Positions 9,395 to 19,544 are shown, counted from the first letter of the stretch. The stretch: 64,000 nt of DNA from Pirellulaceae bacterium (GCA_029243025.1 JAQWSU010000010.1:62001-126000); one strand, 5' to 3'. Numbers and translations: made by a program. Notes: a model not told the origin generated them from the sequence alone.

Positions 9395-12300
9395 CTAACG
9401 AATGGTAACAACCTTATCCGGCGCTAAAAACAGCAGACGGGCAGTGACTTTTTCTGGAGGCAGACGCAACATACGCTGGACGCCCGCTCCATAAGCTTGC
9501 AGTTGAGGTCGGTAGTAGTCGACACGTTGCTGCATTTCTTGAGCGCTCTTGACTGCATCCGTTTTATAATCAATCACGTCAGCCGCAACAGGTCGATTTC
9601 GTTCAAAGGTGATGACTAGTCGATCAATCGCTCCCGAGAGAATGGTATCTCCCAAGGAAACGCTCAACGTTTGCTCACTCTTCACCTCCAAACGTCGCCC
9701 GCTCCCGGCAGCGAGTTGATCCGCGTAACTGGAGGAAGAGAGCAGGCGCGTCACCTGAGGCTGTGCAATCATTTCCCTAAAGCTATTCAAAGCTTTTTCA
9801 ATGTGAGACTCATCCACATCATTTTGACGCGCCAGTTCTGCAAGAGCCTGTTGCTCGGGAAGATCTTGATCAATCCAGCGGACCTGTTCAAAAAACAGAT
9901 GAATCAGTGATCCGAATTGCATCGCGCTTGCACTCGGCAAACTCAATCGATTCCCCAAGCGAACAAACCCTCCACCTTCCAGACTGGATGGTTGCGCCAC
10001 CTCGAATCCACGATGCATGGCCGTGACTCGGGGCGCGAGTTGCACACAATCAACGATTTGCTCCACGGGCTGTGCGACTGCCGATGTTGCTGACAGTTCT
10101 TTCCACCACGCCTCGTTTCCCTTTTCAAGAAACGGCGTTTCGGGCGACAAGGGCTCTTGCTTGTTCACTGCGGCACGGATCAGGCCGGCAGAGGTAGCGG
10201 GAATTGTTTTTTCGTTCGCGGCGGACGGGGCAATGATCAGTTCCAAACCATGAACGGCCCGTGTGAGCGCCACATACATCACACACAATTGTTCTCGCGT
10301 CGACTGGGTGAAGAAATCATCAAACATCTGTTGGACATTCGCAGAAAAATGACGACGAAGATCGGCATTTGCATAACGACAAACGAGATTGATATTTTCG
10401 GTCGCTTTCGGTCGCTGAACCACACAACGAGGAGTTGTCGGCGTCAGCAAACGATCTAAGTCGGGCAAAACAACGTAATCAAACTGCAGACCTTTCGACT
10501 GATGCACCGTCATCACTCGCACGCGATCCTCCGATGGGTCGGCAACTTTCTGGCTCTCGATCCATTCCACAAAACCGTCACATCGATTCGCTGATCGATG
10601 CTGTAGTTGCTGTCCAATAACACGTGGAGTCTCCAATTGATCCTGATAGACACAAGCCAATTCCACCAATTGCATCAACCGTCGCCACTCGCGTCGATTG
10701 CACCACGGTTGCAACTGTTCGGCCCACCGTTGCACGGCATTGCCGAATCCGTTTTCTGCCAGTTCGCGACGAACGGTACGCGAAAAGCGAATGGCTTGCT
10801 CTGTGTCGCGATAGTTCTCCAGACCCAAACGCCGGCCCCATGGTGACTGGCTCAAGTGAAATCGAGCGATCGAATCCGAAGGATGATCGCCCAATCGCAT
10901 CAAAGACAGAATCAGTTGAACCGCGGCCGAGTCAACAAGCGGATTCCCACCCTCTTCACTCGCGGGGACGCCCAGTCGATGCAATTCGTAAATCAACTTC
11001 CCCACGCTTTCATTGGCTCTTACCAGGATAGCAATGGAAGCTGTGGGAGCCTGATTGGCCACTTCTTTCACGCGTGCTGCCGCATATTGCAAAGTGATAT
11101 CGCGTTGTTTCTCGGAATCCTCCGCTGCTGGCGCAGTCCGCGCCACGACCCGCCCCTCCATTTCCTTAACCGTTTTATGCTCGGGGAATGACTCACACCA
11201 ACCCTCCACTGCGGCTCGTCCTGAAAGCAAATTTGTATGCGCGTCAATATTTTGGTTGATCCGATTGACAACAGAGATCACTTCCCGCGAAGAGCGACGG
11301 CTTACATTGAGCGGCTCACCACGGGTCGTATGGGTGAGTTCCTCGTTCACCGCATCTAACAGCTCCGCATCGCCACCTCTCCAACCGTAAATCGCCTGTT
11401 TTTGATCTCCGACACAGAGGAACGAGCGGTCAGAAGAATCGGCACTGGCCGCGTGAGCGGCAAAGGGTCGAATCACTTCCCACTGATACAGGGAGGTATC
11501 CTGAAATTCATCCAACAATAAGCTCTCAATCGAACCATCCAGCCGGAAAGCCAAATTGCCCATTTGACCGGTGCGTTGAAAATCGGCCAGGCAGCGGGAG
11601 AGATCGCCGAACAGAAGTGATCGCCGGTTAAATTTGAGCGTCTCGTATTGCTGGTGATAACGCTGAAGAAGTTCATAGGTGCTTTCTGTTTGCGAAACAA
11701 TCCGATTGCAAAGTTCGGCAACCGCGTGATTCACCAGCCGTTGATAGGGCTGCACTAATTCAGGAGGCAATTCCGTTCGATTGAACTTTGTTTCCCCCTT
11801 CGCCACTTTTGCAGCGACACCTTTCTTGATGAATCCATCCCAATCTTGATTGGCAAAATTCGTCAAATCACGTTCCACCGCTTTCTTGACAGACGGCTTC
11901 ATTTCGACAGACAAAACGTCCTGGATCGTCTCCTCCAATAGCCGCTCTTCCAAGACAGTTTGTCTCTGCACCCCGCTCCAGCAAGCCGGCGTTGTTTCCA
12001 AGAACAGTTCGTATACGTTCGACACCGTATCCCGGACGAGATCGTGAACACCTCGGCGAGCTTCCCCTTTCGTCAACCAATGCATTAACTGCACAACCGT
12101 GTCGGTCTGTTCATCCAACAGCAGATTTGCAATCGCTTCATCGCTCATCTGTTGCTGTTCCGACTCATCAATAATTTGCCAATCCGGAGGCAATCCCAAC
12201 TCAAGGCTCAAAGCCTGTGTCGCCTGCAAGAAAAAAGCGTCGAGAGTTGCAATTCGCAAACGATGAAGCTGCTGAGTAATGCGTCGCAATACGGATCGGC

Positions 12301-12586
12301 ACTGCTGGGTTGTTAACTGCTGCCAGCCGAGTTGTGCGGCGAGTTCTCTGCACTTTCCTTCGTCAGATGCGGCGTTGGCGAGCCGCAACATGACTCGTTG
12401 AAGAATTTCACCAGCTGCCTTGCGGGTGAAGGTCGTCGCGAGGATACGATCGACAGGATGGCCTGCAAGCACCAACTGCAGATAACGATTCGAAAGTTGA
12501 AAAGTCTTGCCGGTTCCTGCGGAAGCACGAATCACAACATTTTCGAGGGCCGGATGATCCAGCTGTTCTTTTATCGATGAATTCAT
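9395..12586 (-). CDS. addA: ATP-dependent helicase/nuclease subunit A (AddA-like)
   Basis: This is a 1063-residue UvrD/RecB-type superfamily 1 helicase with a C-terminal nuclease. Walker A is ASAGTGKTF (about 21-29). FTRKAAGEI follows as motif Ia, LLLDEFQDTS is Walker B, and GDQKQAIYGWRGGDAEL is motif III. VMTVHQSKGLQFDYVVLP is motif V and YVALTRAVHGLEL is motif VI. The RecB-family nuclease motif DVIDYKTDA lies about 60 residues from the end. With AddB it resects double-strand breaks for RecA loading, as RecBCD does in enterics. The start ATG overlaps the stop of the upstream addB-like gene by 4 bp (ATGA), so the two are translationally coupled. The length is slightly shorter than Firmicute AddA. 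Confidence 0.93.
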   Translation of the reverse strand: MNSSIKEQLDHPALENVVIRASAGTGKTFQLSNRYLQLVLAGHPVDRILATTFTRKAAGEILQRVMLRLANAASDEGKCRELAAQLGWQQLTTQQCRSVLRRITQQLHRLRIATLDAFFLQATQALSLELGLPPDWQIIDESEQQQMSDEAIANLLLDEQTDTVVQLMHWLTKGEARRGVHDLVRDTVSNVYELFLETTPACWSGVQRQTVLEERLLEETIQDVLSVEMKPSVKKAVERDLTNFANQDWDGFIKKGVAAKVAKGETKFNRTELPPELVQPYQRLVNHAVAELCNRIVSQTESTYELLQRYHQQYETLKFNRRSLLFGDLSRCLADFQRTGQMGNLAFRLDGSIESLLLDEFQDTSLYQWEVIRPFAAHAASADSSDRSFLCVGDQKQAIYGWRGGDAELLDAVNEELTHTTRGEPLNVSRRSSREVISVVNRINQNIDAHTNLLSGRAAVEGWCESFPEHKTVKEMEGRVVARTAPAAEDSEKQRDITLQYAAARVKEVANQAPTASIAILVRANESVGKLIYELHRLGVPASEEGGNPLVDSAAVQLILSLMRLGDHPSDSIARFHLSQSPWGRRLGLENYRDTEQAIRFSRTVRRELAENGFGNAVQRWAEQLQPWCNRREWRRLMQLVELACVYQDQLETPRVIGQQLQHRSANRCDGFVEWIESQKVADPSEDRVRVMTVHQSKGLQFDYVVLPDLDRLLTPTTPRCVVQRPKATENINLVCRYANADLRRHFSANVQQMFDDFFTQSTREQLCVMYVALTRAVHGLELIIAPSAANEKTIPATSAGLIRAAVNKQEPLSPETPFLEKGNEAWWKELSATSAVAQPVEQIVDCVQLAPRVTAMHRGFEVAQPSSLEGGGFVRLGNRLSLPSASAMQFGSLIHLFFEQVRWIDQDLPEQQALAELARQNDVDESHIEKALNSFREMIAQPQVTRLLSSSSYADQLAAGSGRRLEVKSEQTLSVSLGDTILSGAIDRLVITFERNRPVAADVIDYKTDAVKSAQEMQQRVDYYRPQLQAYGAGVQRMLRLPPEKVTARLLFLAPDKVVTIR

Positions 12587-15384
12587 GATTGCCCCCGCGT
12601 GGACGCAGCCTTTTCCAACTGCCGGTCAAAGACCTGATCCTGACAGATCGCTGCAAATGGCTCACTAAAGGCAGGTGGCGGAACAGTGGGCGGCCAAAAC
12701 ACACCGGCTCGAATTTGCTGCACGACTTTGACAGCCGCCTGATCGGCGAGAGCCAGTTCCGCAGAATTCCAATCGGCAAGCTGGAAACCCGTTTTGCCAA
12801 TTTCTCTCGGCAAGGACACGTACCCCAGTTGAAAGGGGCCTTCATAACCAAGACTCGGCGCCAGATGACGATAGAGGGGCAACTGAAGATCGATCCAATC
12901 CTCCACGGCGACCGCGACCCCCTTTTTCTTCCCGAGATGGCTCTTGCGTGGCGTGTCTCCTTGGTCTCCCGACTTGTAATCAAGCACCACCCATTCGCCC
13001 GTTCGCTCGTTTTGGTCAATGCGATCAATGCGACCGCGCAGCTCAATCCCATCACCGAGTGGTCCCCAGGTCGTCTGCACATCATCTTCTGTCATGCAGA
13101 TCTGCCAGCCCTTTGCTCGCCACTCCGCCTGTCGCTCAGCAAAGGCCTCCAACCGTTGCCGCATCTGAACAATTTGCACCTGAACGGCCGTTGAGGGATG
13201 ACTGCCGAACATTTCTGCCGAAACATTTGAGAGATGTTGCATTAGATCTTCAGCAATGATGTCCTTCGCTTGAGAATCTTTTTTTGCGCCAGAACCAAAT
13301 CGATCGAGGACTTCATGCAAGACCTTTCCAAATGCCGCACCGTCTAATTCACGCAGCCCATCAGCCGATGATCGCAGCCTTAGAATCCGCTCCAGATAAA
13401 ATCGGTAGGGGCAGGCCAAATAGGCACGAAAATCAGTGACACGAACCGATTCCACTGGCGATGAAGCGTTTGGCACGGGAACAAAAAACTGATGGTGCTC
13501 GCGTTCCACGCGGTTTGGTGATACGGCAATCAAGTCAGCATCTTCATCAACTTCAGCGAAGAAGCGCAAGGCACGAGTCACAATCGTGTCCGTATCGGTT
13601 GCAAACAACAATCGGCTTGGCGAGAGCGGATCCCCTTGCCAGTCACGACGGCCTAAAATCAAGCACAGCTCGCGACGGGAATGTGCCAACACGGTCAACG
13701 CATAAGCATCTCGCACATAGCGGCGCAGATTGTCATTTAACCCTAAATCAGATCGGAGGGAGTTGGGGAGAAACAAATCACCGTTACTTGAAGTCGGCAC
13801 ATTCCCTTCGTTCATCCCCGTGATCATCAACACTGGCGCGTCGTCCAACGGCAACTCTAACCATCCCAACATCTCGATCGCCTTACTATCGATCGGCGCA
13901 GGGAGTTGGAAATTCTCCATCGAATCAACTGCCATCAACAGTGCTTGATCGCAACTAACTTCCACCGCCAAAGCAGCGGGAATATGCTCAAGCTGTAGCA
14001 ACGCATCGCGAATCGCTTCACAGCCGCTCAAGACGATTCGATCCTGTTCATTTCCAGGATCAAACGCACGCTCGTCGTACAAGCTTTTCAGGATTTCCAA
14101 CACTGGACTGCTCCAGGCAGCTGGTGCTCGAGGGGGCGTATTGAGTCCAAATAACAGCCCGTCAACAGCCTCGATGACATCCGCAATTTCGTTTGTTTCG
14201 TACCAGGTTTCCGGTGACCGCAGGGGCAAATACTGGTTCTGATATTTATCCAATCTTGTCATGAAGTCATCCGACACCTGACAGCGAGTGACAAGCCAAT
14301 GTTCCATGTCGGGATGGCGCACCAGTTCGCTGAAACAGGCAAAGCTTGGTTTCTGCAGATAATCGATGAGGATCCGCAATAAACGAAGTGGCGGTGCACA
14401 TTCAATCGACCGACCTGGTCCCCAACGGGCGGCCAGTCCGGCATGCTGCAGCTGCTGTTGAATCAAAGGCAACATCTTTTCATCCGGTACGCCAACGGTG
14501 ATTTCGGCAGCCGCAAAACGACCTTTTAAATGGACCAAACGATCGACAACAGCCCGACCCTGATCCACCGGAGATTCAACTTGGAGCACTTGTGATTCCT
14601 GCAAAGGGATCTGAAAATCCTGCCATGCCGCGGGCACCAAACAGCCATGTGAATCGAACCGCTGGGAATGGTTTTGATCAGCGTGCACCAAAGCCGTAAC
14701 TTGATCACTCACCTGATCCAGCATGAGACGCATCGCACGGTTCATGTCGGCTGTCGCCAACAAGAGAATCTCACCGGCGGTCTGGCACTCTTGATGCTCG
14801 ATGGCAAACAGCCGTGCCGTCTGACGATCCCACAATCCCAAACCATCGACGATGGCCAGATATTGCTCCTGCAGTTGAGCTAAGGATTGCCAGCGTCGTT
14901 TCTCGCGATCACCTGCTGCTTCCGCCATGTTGGCGACAACATGTTTGAAATCCAGCGAGTCGCTCGCTAACTCACGATGCAAATTCCAGAGCAGAGCCCC
15001 TGTCTCCAACCAGCGAGGGTCGTCGCTCGCCTCGGGAATGTCATTCAAAAACGGGCTCAACGTCTCCCGGCCTGCGTTCTTCAACGCGGAGGCCCACGCC
15101 AGCTTTTGCACCAAATCTGTGGCAAAAGGTTTTTTTCGTGCGTAGAGCAATTCGGGTAATTTCCCAACCGTCGTGATCTGCGGTGGAAAAAAAACGCAAC
15201 CTCGGGAGTCGGTTTCCGCCGCGAAAACCTCACGAAGTCGCCGCCCTGCCCTCGCTCCCGGCAAGACCATCACGACGGAACTCAAATCCCAACAGCCCTC
15301 ACCGTCGATTCGATCCGCCAGATAGTTGACGGCCGCGGGAAGAGCCGCTCGCCGCCAATCAAGAAAAACTCGTTTTATGCCCAT
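12583..15384 (-). CDS. addB: AddB-like nuclease/helicase subunit (PD-(D/E)XK)
   Basis: This 933-residue protein is the first gene of the addB-addA pair. The C-terminal third holds a RecB-type nuclease: CPYRFYLERILRLR opens the domain and VVLDYKSGD carries the catalytic Asp and Lys. The N-terminus aligns with the AddB helicase-like region, but the P-loop is degenerate (VVMVLPGARAGRRL, lacking GK[ST]), so ATPase activity is unlikely. The C-terminal cysteine cluster that forms the iron-sulfur staple in Bacillus AddB appears absent; only one Cys (AICQDQVF) is seen near the end. I prefer the ATG at 15384, which has GGAAGGA upstream; a GTG at 15396 adds four residues. Function is inferred from the AddA partner and the nuclease motif. 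Confidence 0.85.
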   Translation of the reverse strand: MGIKRVFLDWRRAALPAAVNYLADRIDGEGCWDLSSVVMVLPGARAGRRLREVFAAETDSRGCVFFPPQITTVGKLPELLYARKKPFATDLVQKLAWASALKNAGRETLSPFLNDIPEASDDPRWLETGALLWNLHRELASDSLDFKHVVANMAEAAGDREKRRWQSLAQLQEQYLAIVDGLGLWDRQTARLFAIEHQECQTAGEILLLATADMNRAMRLMLDQVSDQVTALVHADQNHSQRFDSHGCLVPAAWQDFQIPLQESQVLQVESPVDQGRAVVDRLVHLKGRFAAAEITVGVPDEKMLPLIQQQLQHAGLAARWGPGRSIECAPPLRLLRILIDYLQKPSFACFSELVRHPDMEHWLVTRCQVSDDFMTRLDKYQNQYLPLRSPETWYETNEIADVIEAVDGLLFGLNTPPRAPAAWSSPVLEILKSLYDERAFDPGNEQDRIVLSGCEAIRDALLQLEHIPAALAVEVSCDQALLMAVDSMENFQLPAPIDSKAIEMLGWLELPLDDAPVLMITGMNEGNVPTSSNGDLFLPNSLRSDLGLNDNLRRYVRDAYALTVLAHSRRELCLILGRRDWQGDPLSPSRLLFATDTDTIVTRALRFFAEVDEDADLIAVSPNRVEREHHQFFVPVPNASSPVESVRVTDFRAYLACPYRFYLERILRLRSSADGLRELDGAAFGKVLHEVLDRFGSGAKKDSQAKDIIAEDLMQHLSNVSAEMFGSHPSTAVQVQIVQMRQRLEAFAERQAEWRAKGWQICMTEDDVQTTWGPLGDGIELRGRIDRIDQNERTGEWVVLDYKSGDQGDTPRKSHLGKKKGVAVAVEDWIDLQLPLYRHLAPSLGYEGPFQLGYVSLPREIGKTGFQLADWNSAELALADQAAVKVVQQIRAGVFWPPTVPPPAFSEPFAAICQDQVFDRQLEKAASTRGQS

Positions 15385-15511
15385 CGATCCTTCCACCGTG
15401 CGACGATCCGTTCCTGTGAATCGCTACACGATAACAGAAGGGGCTAGGGTCCGACAAATCCGCGTGAAAAGCGACGATCGACTTGAATTGATGGGACTGC
15501 AACGGAGATCG

Positions 15512-16477
15512 CTAGGAACCAACAGCGGGAGGCAAAATCAGTTCCTCGGTTCGTTTCGCGACCACGAACAATTCATTACCGCCTCCAAGACCGCATTGAA
15601 CCGTACGCAGAGGCCAATCGACAAAACGAAGTGCTTTGATCAACCGACGACGGAACGGCGTGTTGCTCGCCATGACCATTTCACCGGCGGCCGTCTGCTT
15701 GCCTCGCATTCGCCTGAGTACGGATGAGGCAACCCGCAACCAAGCATCGGTATAACAAGGCGTAATAATTTCAACCAACTGCCAGCCCGAATCTTCCAAC
15801 AGACGTTTCATGCTTTGTTTGGAAAACAATTGCAGATGGGCGGGGGAAAAATTGGGCGACAGCGTTCCGGTCGATCGATGCTCCCAACTGTCAGCATTGG
15901 GTGTGGCAATCATCGCGAAACCACCGGGACGAATCACCGATGCGGCCTTCTGTAGATGAGCTTCAACCTGAGTCACGTGTTCGATGACGTGAAAAGAAAG
16001 GAACGCATCAAACAATTCATCGTCAAACGGTTGGTCTTCAAAGGCCCCCACGCGAATGTCAATTCCGTAGCGATCGCGGATCAGCTGAGCCATTGTCGAC
16101 GAGTGCTCAACCCCCGTCACCTGATAGCCAAGCTCAGCGAACCGATTGAGTGCCTGCCCATTACCAGGCCCGACCTCAAGCAAGCTGCCCGAGCTCAAAT
16201 ACTTTTGGACGACTCGCATCCGCCAGGCAACTCGCCATTCTTGGCATTCAGCGAACAGTTCCGTCATACAGAACGAATCGTCCCCATAGAAATCCTGTTG
16301 TTCCTGTTCAAATTTGTCAGAGCGTGCTTCTTCGCCATCATCCAACCGAATGTGATAGCGACAATGTCGACAATAGACGTAGTCACCACCGGTTGTGGCA
16401 ACGAGCGGTCGCCAGTCCTGCTTACCACAGGCTGGGCATTTCATCGAAGGCAGCAAACTGTCCGCTGGTGTTGCCAT
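15512..16477 (-). CDS. Class I SAM-dependent methyltransferase with N-terminal zinc ribbon
   Basis: From the ATG at 16477 this is a 321-residue protein. A zinc ribbon comes first (CPAC ... YCRHCRYHI). A Rossmann methyltransferase follows: motif I is LLEVGPGNGQALNRFAELG, then VTGVEHSSTMAQLIRDR. The acidic post-I region and DAFLSFHVIEHVTQVEAHL follow, then IRPGGFAMIATPN. It belongs to the Methyltransf_23/UbiG-like group often found in polysaccharide or surface-glycan clusters. It begins 8 bp after the glycosyltransferase stop and is probably co-transcribed with it, so a glycan or glycolipid substrate is a reasonable guess. A longer frame back to 16528 would overlap the glycosyltransferase gene and is less likely. 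Confidence 0.85.
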   Translation of the reverse strand: MATPADSLLPSMKCPACGKQDWRPLVATTGGDYVYCRHCRYHIRLDDGEEARSDKFEQEQQDFYGDDSFCMTELFAECQEWRVAWRMRVVQKYLSSGSLLEVGPGNGQALNRFAELGYQVTGVEHSSTMAQLIRDRYGIDIRVGAFEDQPFDDELFDAFLSFHVIEHVTQVEAHLQKAASVIRPGGFAMIATPNADSWEHRSTGTLSPNFSPAHLQLFSKQSMKRLLEDSGWQLVEIITPCYTDAWLRVASSVLRRMRGKQTAAGEMVMASNTPFRRRLIKALRFVDWPLRTVQCGLGGGNELFVVAKRTEELILPPAVGS

Positions 16478-16484
16478 AAGGTCC

Positions 16485-17762
16485 CTAACGTCGCTCGAGA
16501 GCCCGAAAAATTGCCGCGCGCATTTCATTCAAATATCGGTCAATATTCGCGCGTTCCCGAATGATCTTGAGCGAATGCTCACCCATTTCCTGCAACCGTT
16601 CTGGCGATTCAAGGGAATGGGCTATTTTTTCTGCCAAGACATCCACGTCTTTGGGCGGAACGCAAAAACCGTTTTCACCGTCATCAATCAAATCCAGCTC
16701 AACACCATCACCGATCGAGCAGATGACCGGGAGACCATGAGCCATGCCTTCGGAAATCGCGAGCCCTCCCGTCCCCGGCAGTACGAGCAAATCTCCGAGT
16801 TGAAAGTAAGTTGACACGCCTTCGTAGACAGCGCCGACAAAAATCACCCGTTCGGTGATTTCCAGTTCAACGGCCAAACGCTCTGCATTTTCACGTTCCG
16901 GTCCATCACCAACGATCAGCAGCTTGGCCGAATCGGCAGCACTGTCAAGTCGCGCGAAAGCTCGCAGCAGCGTATCGATTCCTTTGGTCTCGATCAGAGA
17001 GCCAACAAACAGGATCACCTGCTGGCCCTCCAACCCCAGCTGCTTGCGAAGCGCGGGCACCTGATCCTGGGTCGCGTGCATTTGCTCGGCAACAAGATCC
17101 GTGTCGACGACATTCACCAGATTAAAGCATCGATCTTCGGGATAGCCCTGACTCAAGAAATAATCAACCGCAGGCGATGAGTAGCCGGCAAACGCATCAC
17201 TGGTCTTTTCAACCGCTCGAACCCATTTCCGATATTTCCCGGAAAGGCCATTAAACTTGCGTTCCCTGACTTCCCCAAGGCTCCACCAGACAACCGGTGT
17301 TCCCGTCAATTTCGAGTAGGCCCAGGTTAGCCAATTGTTCGGTAACATCCCCCCCTGGATCAGCAACACATCAGGACGAAATCGCCAGAGGCGGAATGGC
17401 AAAGTGGGGTTGAACATCATCGTGACGCTGCGCCCTGTGCTGACCACTTGCTTTTGCAGTGTCCAGAGGATTTCCGCATCGACTCCGGATGCATCAGGGG
17501 CGTTGGAGAACTTGGTTCCGGGTACACCTTGTCCAACCAGAATCTTCACTCGCAATCCGTCATCGGACGACAGACGGCGAAAAATGGGCATGCGAAATCG
17601 GTAGAGGACCGCATAGACAATTGCGACCCGAATCGGCCGATCCGCAAACTCGGCCGGTGGCACAGCGGGATACTGACCGCGTCGCGGCTGACGAAGAACC
17701 GATTGCGGACTTCCCGCCGGGACGTCCACTTGACTGGGCGTTGGCTCGCGCGATGAACTCAC
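16485..17762 (-). CDS. Glycosyltransferase family 4 protein
   Basis: This is a 425-residue GT-B glycosyltransferase. After a proline-rich hydrophilic leader of about 40 residues comes the N-terminal Rossmann domain (IRVAIVYAVLYRFRMPIFRRL). The GT4 C-terminal domain has VILFVGSLIETKGIDTLLRAF, LLIVGDGPERENAERLA and the nucleotide-sugar-binding stretch LVLPGTGGLAISEGMAHGLPV. It transfers a sugar from an activated donor to a glycan or lipid at the cytoplasmic face of the membrane; donor and acceptor are not readable. It starts with GTG at 17762. The leader upstream holds a perfect 16-bp tandem duplication. The methyltransferase gene follows after 8 bp. Confidence 0.88.
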   Translation of the reverse strand: MSSSREPTPSQVDVPAGSPQSVLRQPRRGQYPAVPPAEFADRPIRVAIVYAVLYRFRMPIFRRLSSDDGLRVKILVGQGVPGTKFSNAPDASGVDAEILWTLQKQVVSTGRSVTMMFNPTLPFRLWRFRPDVLLIQGGMLPNNWLTWAYSKLTGTPVVWWSLGEVRERKFNGLSGKYRKWVRAVEKTSDAFAGYSSPAVDYFLSQGYPEDRCFNLVNVVDTDLVAEQMHATQDQVPALRKQLGLEGQQVILFVGSLIETKGIDTLLRAFARLDSAADSAKLLIVGDGPERENAERLAVELEITERVIFVGAVYEGVSTYFQLGDLLVLPGTGGLAISEGMAHGLPVICSIGDGVELDLIDDGENGFCVPPKDVDVLAEKIAHSLESPERLQEMGEHSLKIIRERANIDRYLNEMRAAIFRALERR

Positions 17763-17778
17763 GAATTCACTGATCTTT

Positions 17779-17810
17779 CTAACAGCTCAAGCGGCTAACA
17801 GCTCAAGCGG
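17779..17810. repeat. Perfect 16-bp tandem duplication
   Basis: CTAACAGCTCAAGCGG occurs twice back to back (17779-17794 and 17795-17810), 17-48 bp upstream of the glycosyltransferase start. A looser echo (TCAAGCGAAT) follows about 10 bp later. It probably lies in the mRNA leader or promoter of that gene. Confidence 0.9.
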
Positions 17811-17983
17811 ATTGTTCCGGTCAAGCGAATTGCAACGTCGGGCGGATTGCCTTTGATCCGGTTTTGCCAGCAAAAGCATAGCTCGGGAAAGCTTGCTCGG
17901 ACGGGTGTTTATTTGCATTGTAACACTCCCGCGCAACCCCAGAAGGTCACCAGGCACGTCAAGATGAGAACCGAAACTCGTAG

Positions 17984-19372
17984 CTACTGCACCACACCGC
18001 TCTCGAAAAGATACTTCCTTAACACCTCAATTAACTGATATCCACCGGCGATAACCATCGCTAAGGACGCGCCCCACAGACAAACCGTCCACATGGGGTT
18101 TGAACGTAATGCAGATTTTGAACCCGTATGATGAAACCAGAGTGCTGCGATACACAACAGGGGTAACATAATTGCCTGCCCGAGCGCTCCAACAATGACC
18201 AAAGCAAGCGGATCACTGAAACTCCAGTACAATCCAAAGTAAACAATCGGCAAAGCAACACAGGAGATACGAATCAACAGATCGTGTTGCTTTTGATCTT
18301 TGGATTGCACCAAGCGAAAGAGGCCAAGTGCATCCGCCAGTAGACGACCATTGGACGCGGTGGCAATAAAAACAGTGGAATACAGCACGACAAAGGCCCC
18401 GACAATGAACGTCCACAATCCAACCGGTCCGAAGGATTCGGTGTACATTTCGGAAAGACTTGGCACTAAGTCTTTTTTGGTGACTTCGATACCTTTTCCG
18501 TGCAGAACGGCTGCCCCCAGAATGTAAAATGCGACCGTGGCACCGGTGTAAACGATCATAGAAAGCCAAGCATCGGCAAGCAGCACTCGCATCCATCCTC
18601 TTGCCCGCTCGACCCAAGCTGCGGATCCATCATTCGGCCCTACTGACTTGCCGTAACCCTTTTCGAGACACCAATACGGGTAGTAGATCAACTCCGATGC
18701 ACCCACGCCGATGATTCCAAATGCGGCAAATGCGACGGTAAAATCGTCTGTCAGCCGAAAGCGAAACCCCTCGGCAAGGTCTGCAGACGTCACCGCCAGA
18801 TCAGTCCAGTAAAGGGCACCCACTGCGCAAATTGTAAACAGCGTAAACAGAGCCACCATGGTTGTCGAAACGGTCTCGATCAGCCGGTATCGCCCGATCA
18901 CCAATAACACCGCACAACTCATAGTGATCAACGCAGCGCAAGCCGTATCGGACAAGTTCAGCCCGCCAAGCTGTAGCACACCGCCGATCACCCCAACGAT
19001 TCCGGCAAGTTGGATAAAGGTGCCGAGATACATCAGTAACCAGGCCCAAACCACCCAGCTCACGATGTAGCGTGGCCCGGGCACCTGATTAAGCGACTGT
19101 AAAGTGGTTCGGCCATGCGAAATCGCATAGCGTCCCAACTCAACTTGCACAAAGACTTTGATGATGCAACCGAAGATGATGAACCACAGCAAAACGAAGC
19201 CCACATCGGCACCCAACTTCGTCGTAACGATCAGTTCGCCGGAACCGACAATCGAAGCCGTAACGATCAATCCGGGGCCAACTTGCTTGAGAATTCCACC
19301 GAAAGTGGTTGGCGCATCATGGGGTCCTACCGGGCCGCCTTCTGCACTTGAATCCGGATTCTGTTGAGCCAT
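17984..19372 (-). CDS. Nramp-like membrane transporter lacking the canonical metal motifs
   Basis: This 462-residue protein has about eleven hydrophobic helices and is of the Nramp/SLC11-like superfamily. The first helix reads GPGLIVTASIVGSGELIVTT, where classical Nramp transporters have a DPGN metal-binding motif. The sixth-helix region reads GVGASELIYYPYWCLEKGYG rather than carrying MPH. The protein is therefore from a divergent branch, and manganese or iron transport should not be assumed. I place the start at the ATG at 19372, with AGGGG upstream; a GTG at 19399 would add nine residues. It stands alone on this strand, with 180 bp separating it from the lipoprotein gene. The fold family is fairly secure, the substrate unknown. 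Confidence 0.82.
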   Translation of the reverse strand: MAQQNPDSSAEGGPVGPHDAPTTFGGILKQVGPGLIVTASIVGSGELIVTTKLGADVGFVLLWFIIFGCIIKVFVQVELGRYAISHGRTTLQSLNQVPGPRYIVSWVVWAWLLMYLGTFIQLAGIVGVIGGVLQLGGLNLSDTACAALITMSCAVLLVIGRYRLIETVSTTMVALFTLFTICAVGALYWTDLAVTSADLAEGFRFRLTDDFTVAFAAFGIIGVGASELIYYPYWCLEKGYGKSVGPNDGSAAWVERARGWMRVLLADAWLSMIVYTGATVAFYILGAAVLHGKGIEVTKKDLVPSLSEMYTESFGPVGLWTFIVGAFVVLYSTVFIATASNGRLLADALGLFRLVQSKDQKQHDLLIRISCVALPIVYFGLYWSFSDPLALVIVGALGQAIMLPLLCIAALWFHHTGSKSALRSNPMWTVCLWGASLAMVIAGGYQLIEVLRKYLFESGVVQ

Positions 19373-19544
19373 CACAACACCCCTATCGCCTGAAGCCACC
19401 GATAATCTTCGCCACGCGTCGGAGAAAGCGTATACGACTTTGGCGTGAATCGCAAACTTTAGACGAACATTCGAGTATCGCTGTCTCTATCTACTCGACT
19501 GCCTGCTCGACTGCAAAACGAAAACCGACAACTGATAAATAAGA

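Noticed and set aside
12408-13085. 225-codon reverse frame spanning the addB-addA junction
   Set aside because: Overlaps the ATGA-coupled pair of conserved genes in another frame; composition is atypical.
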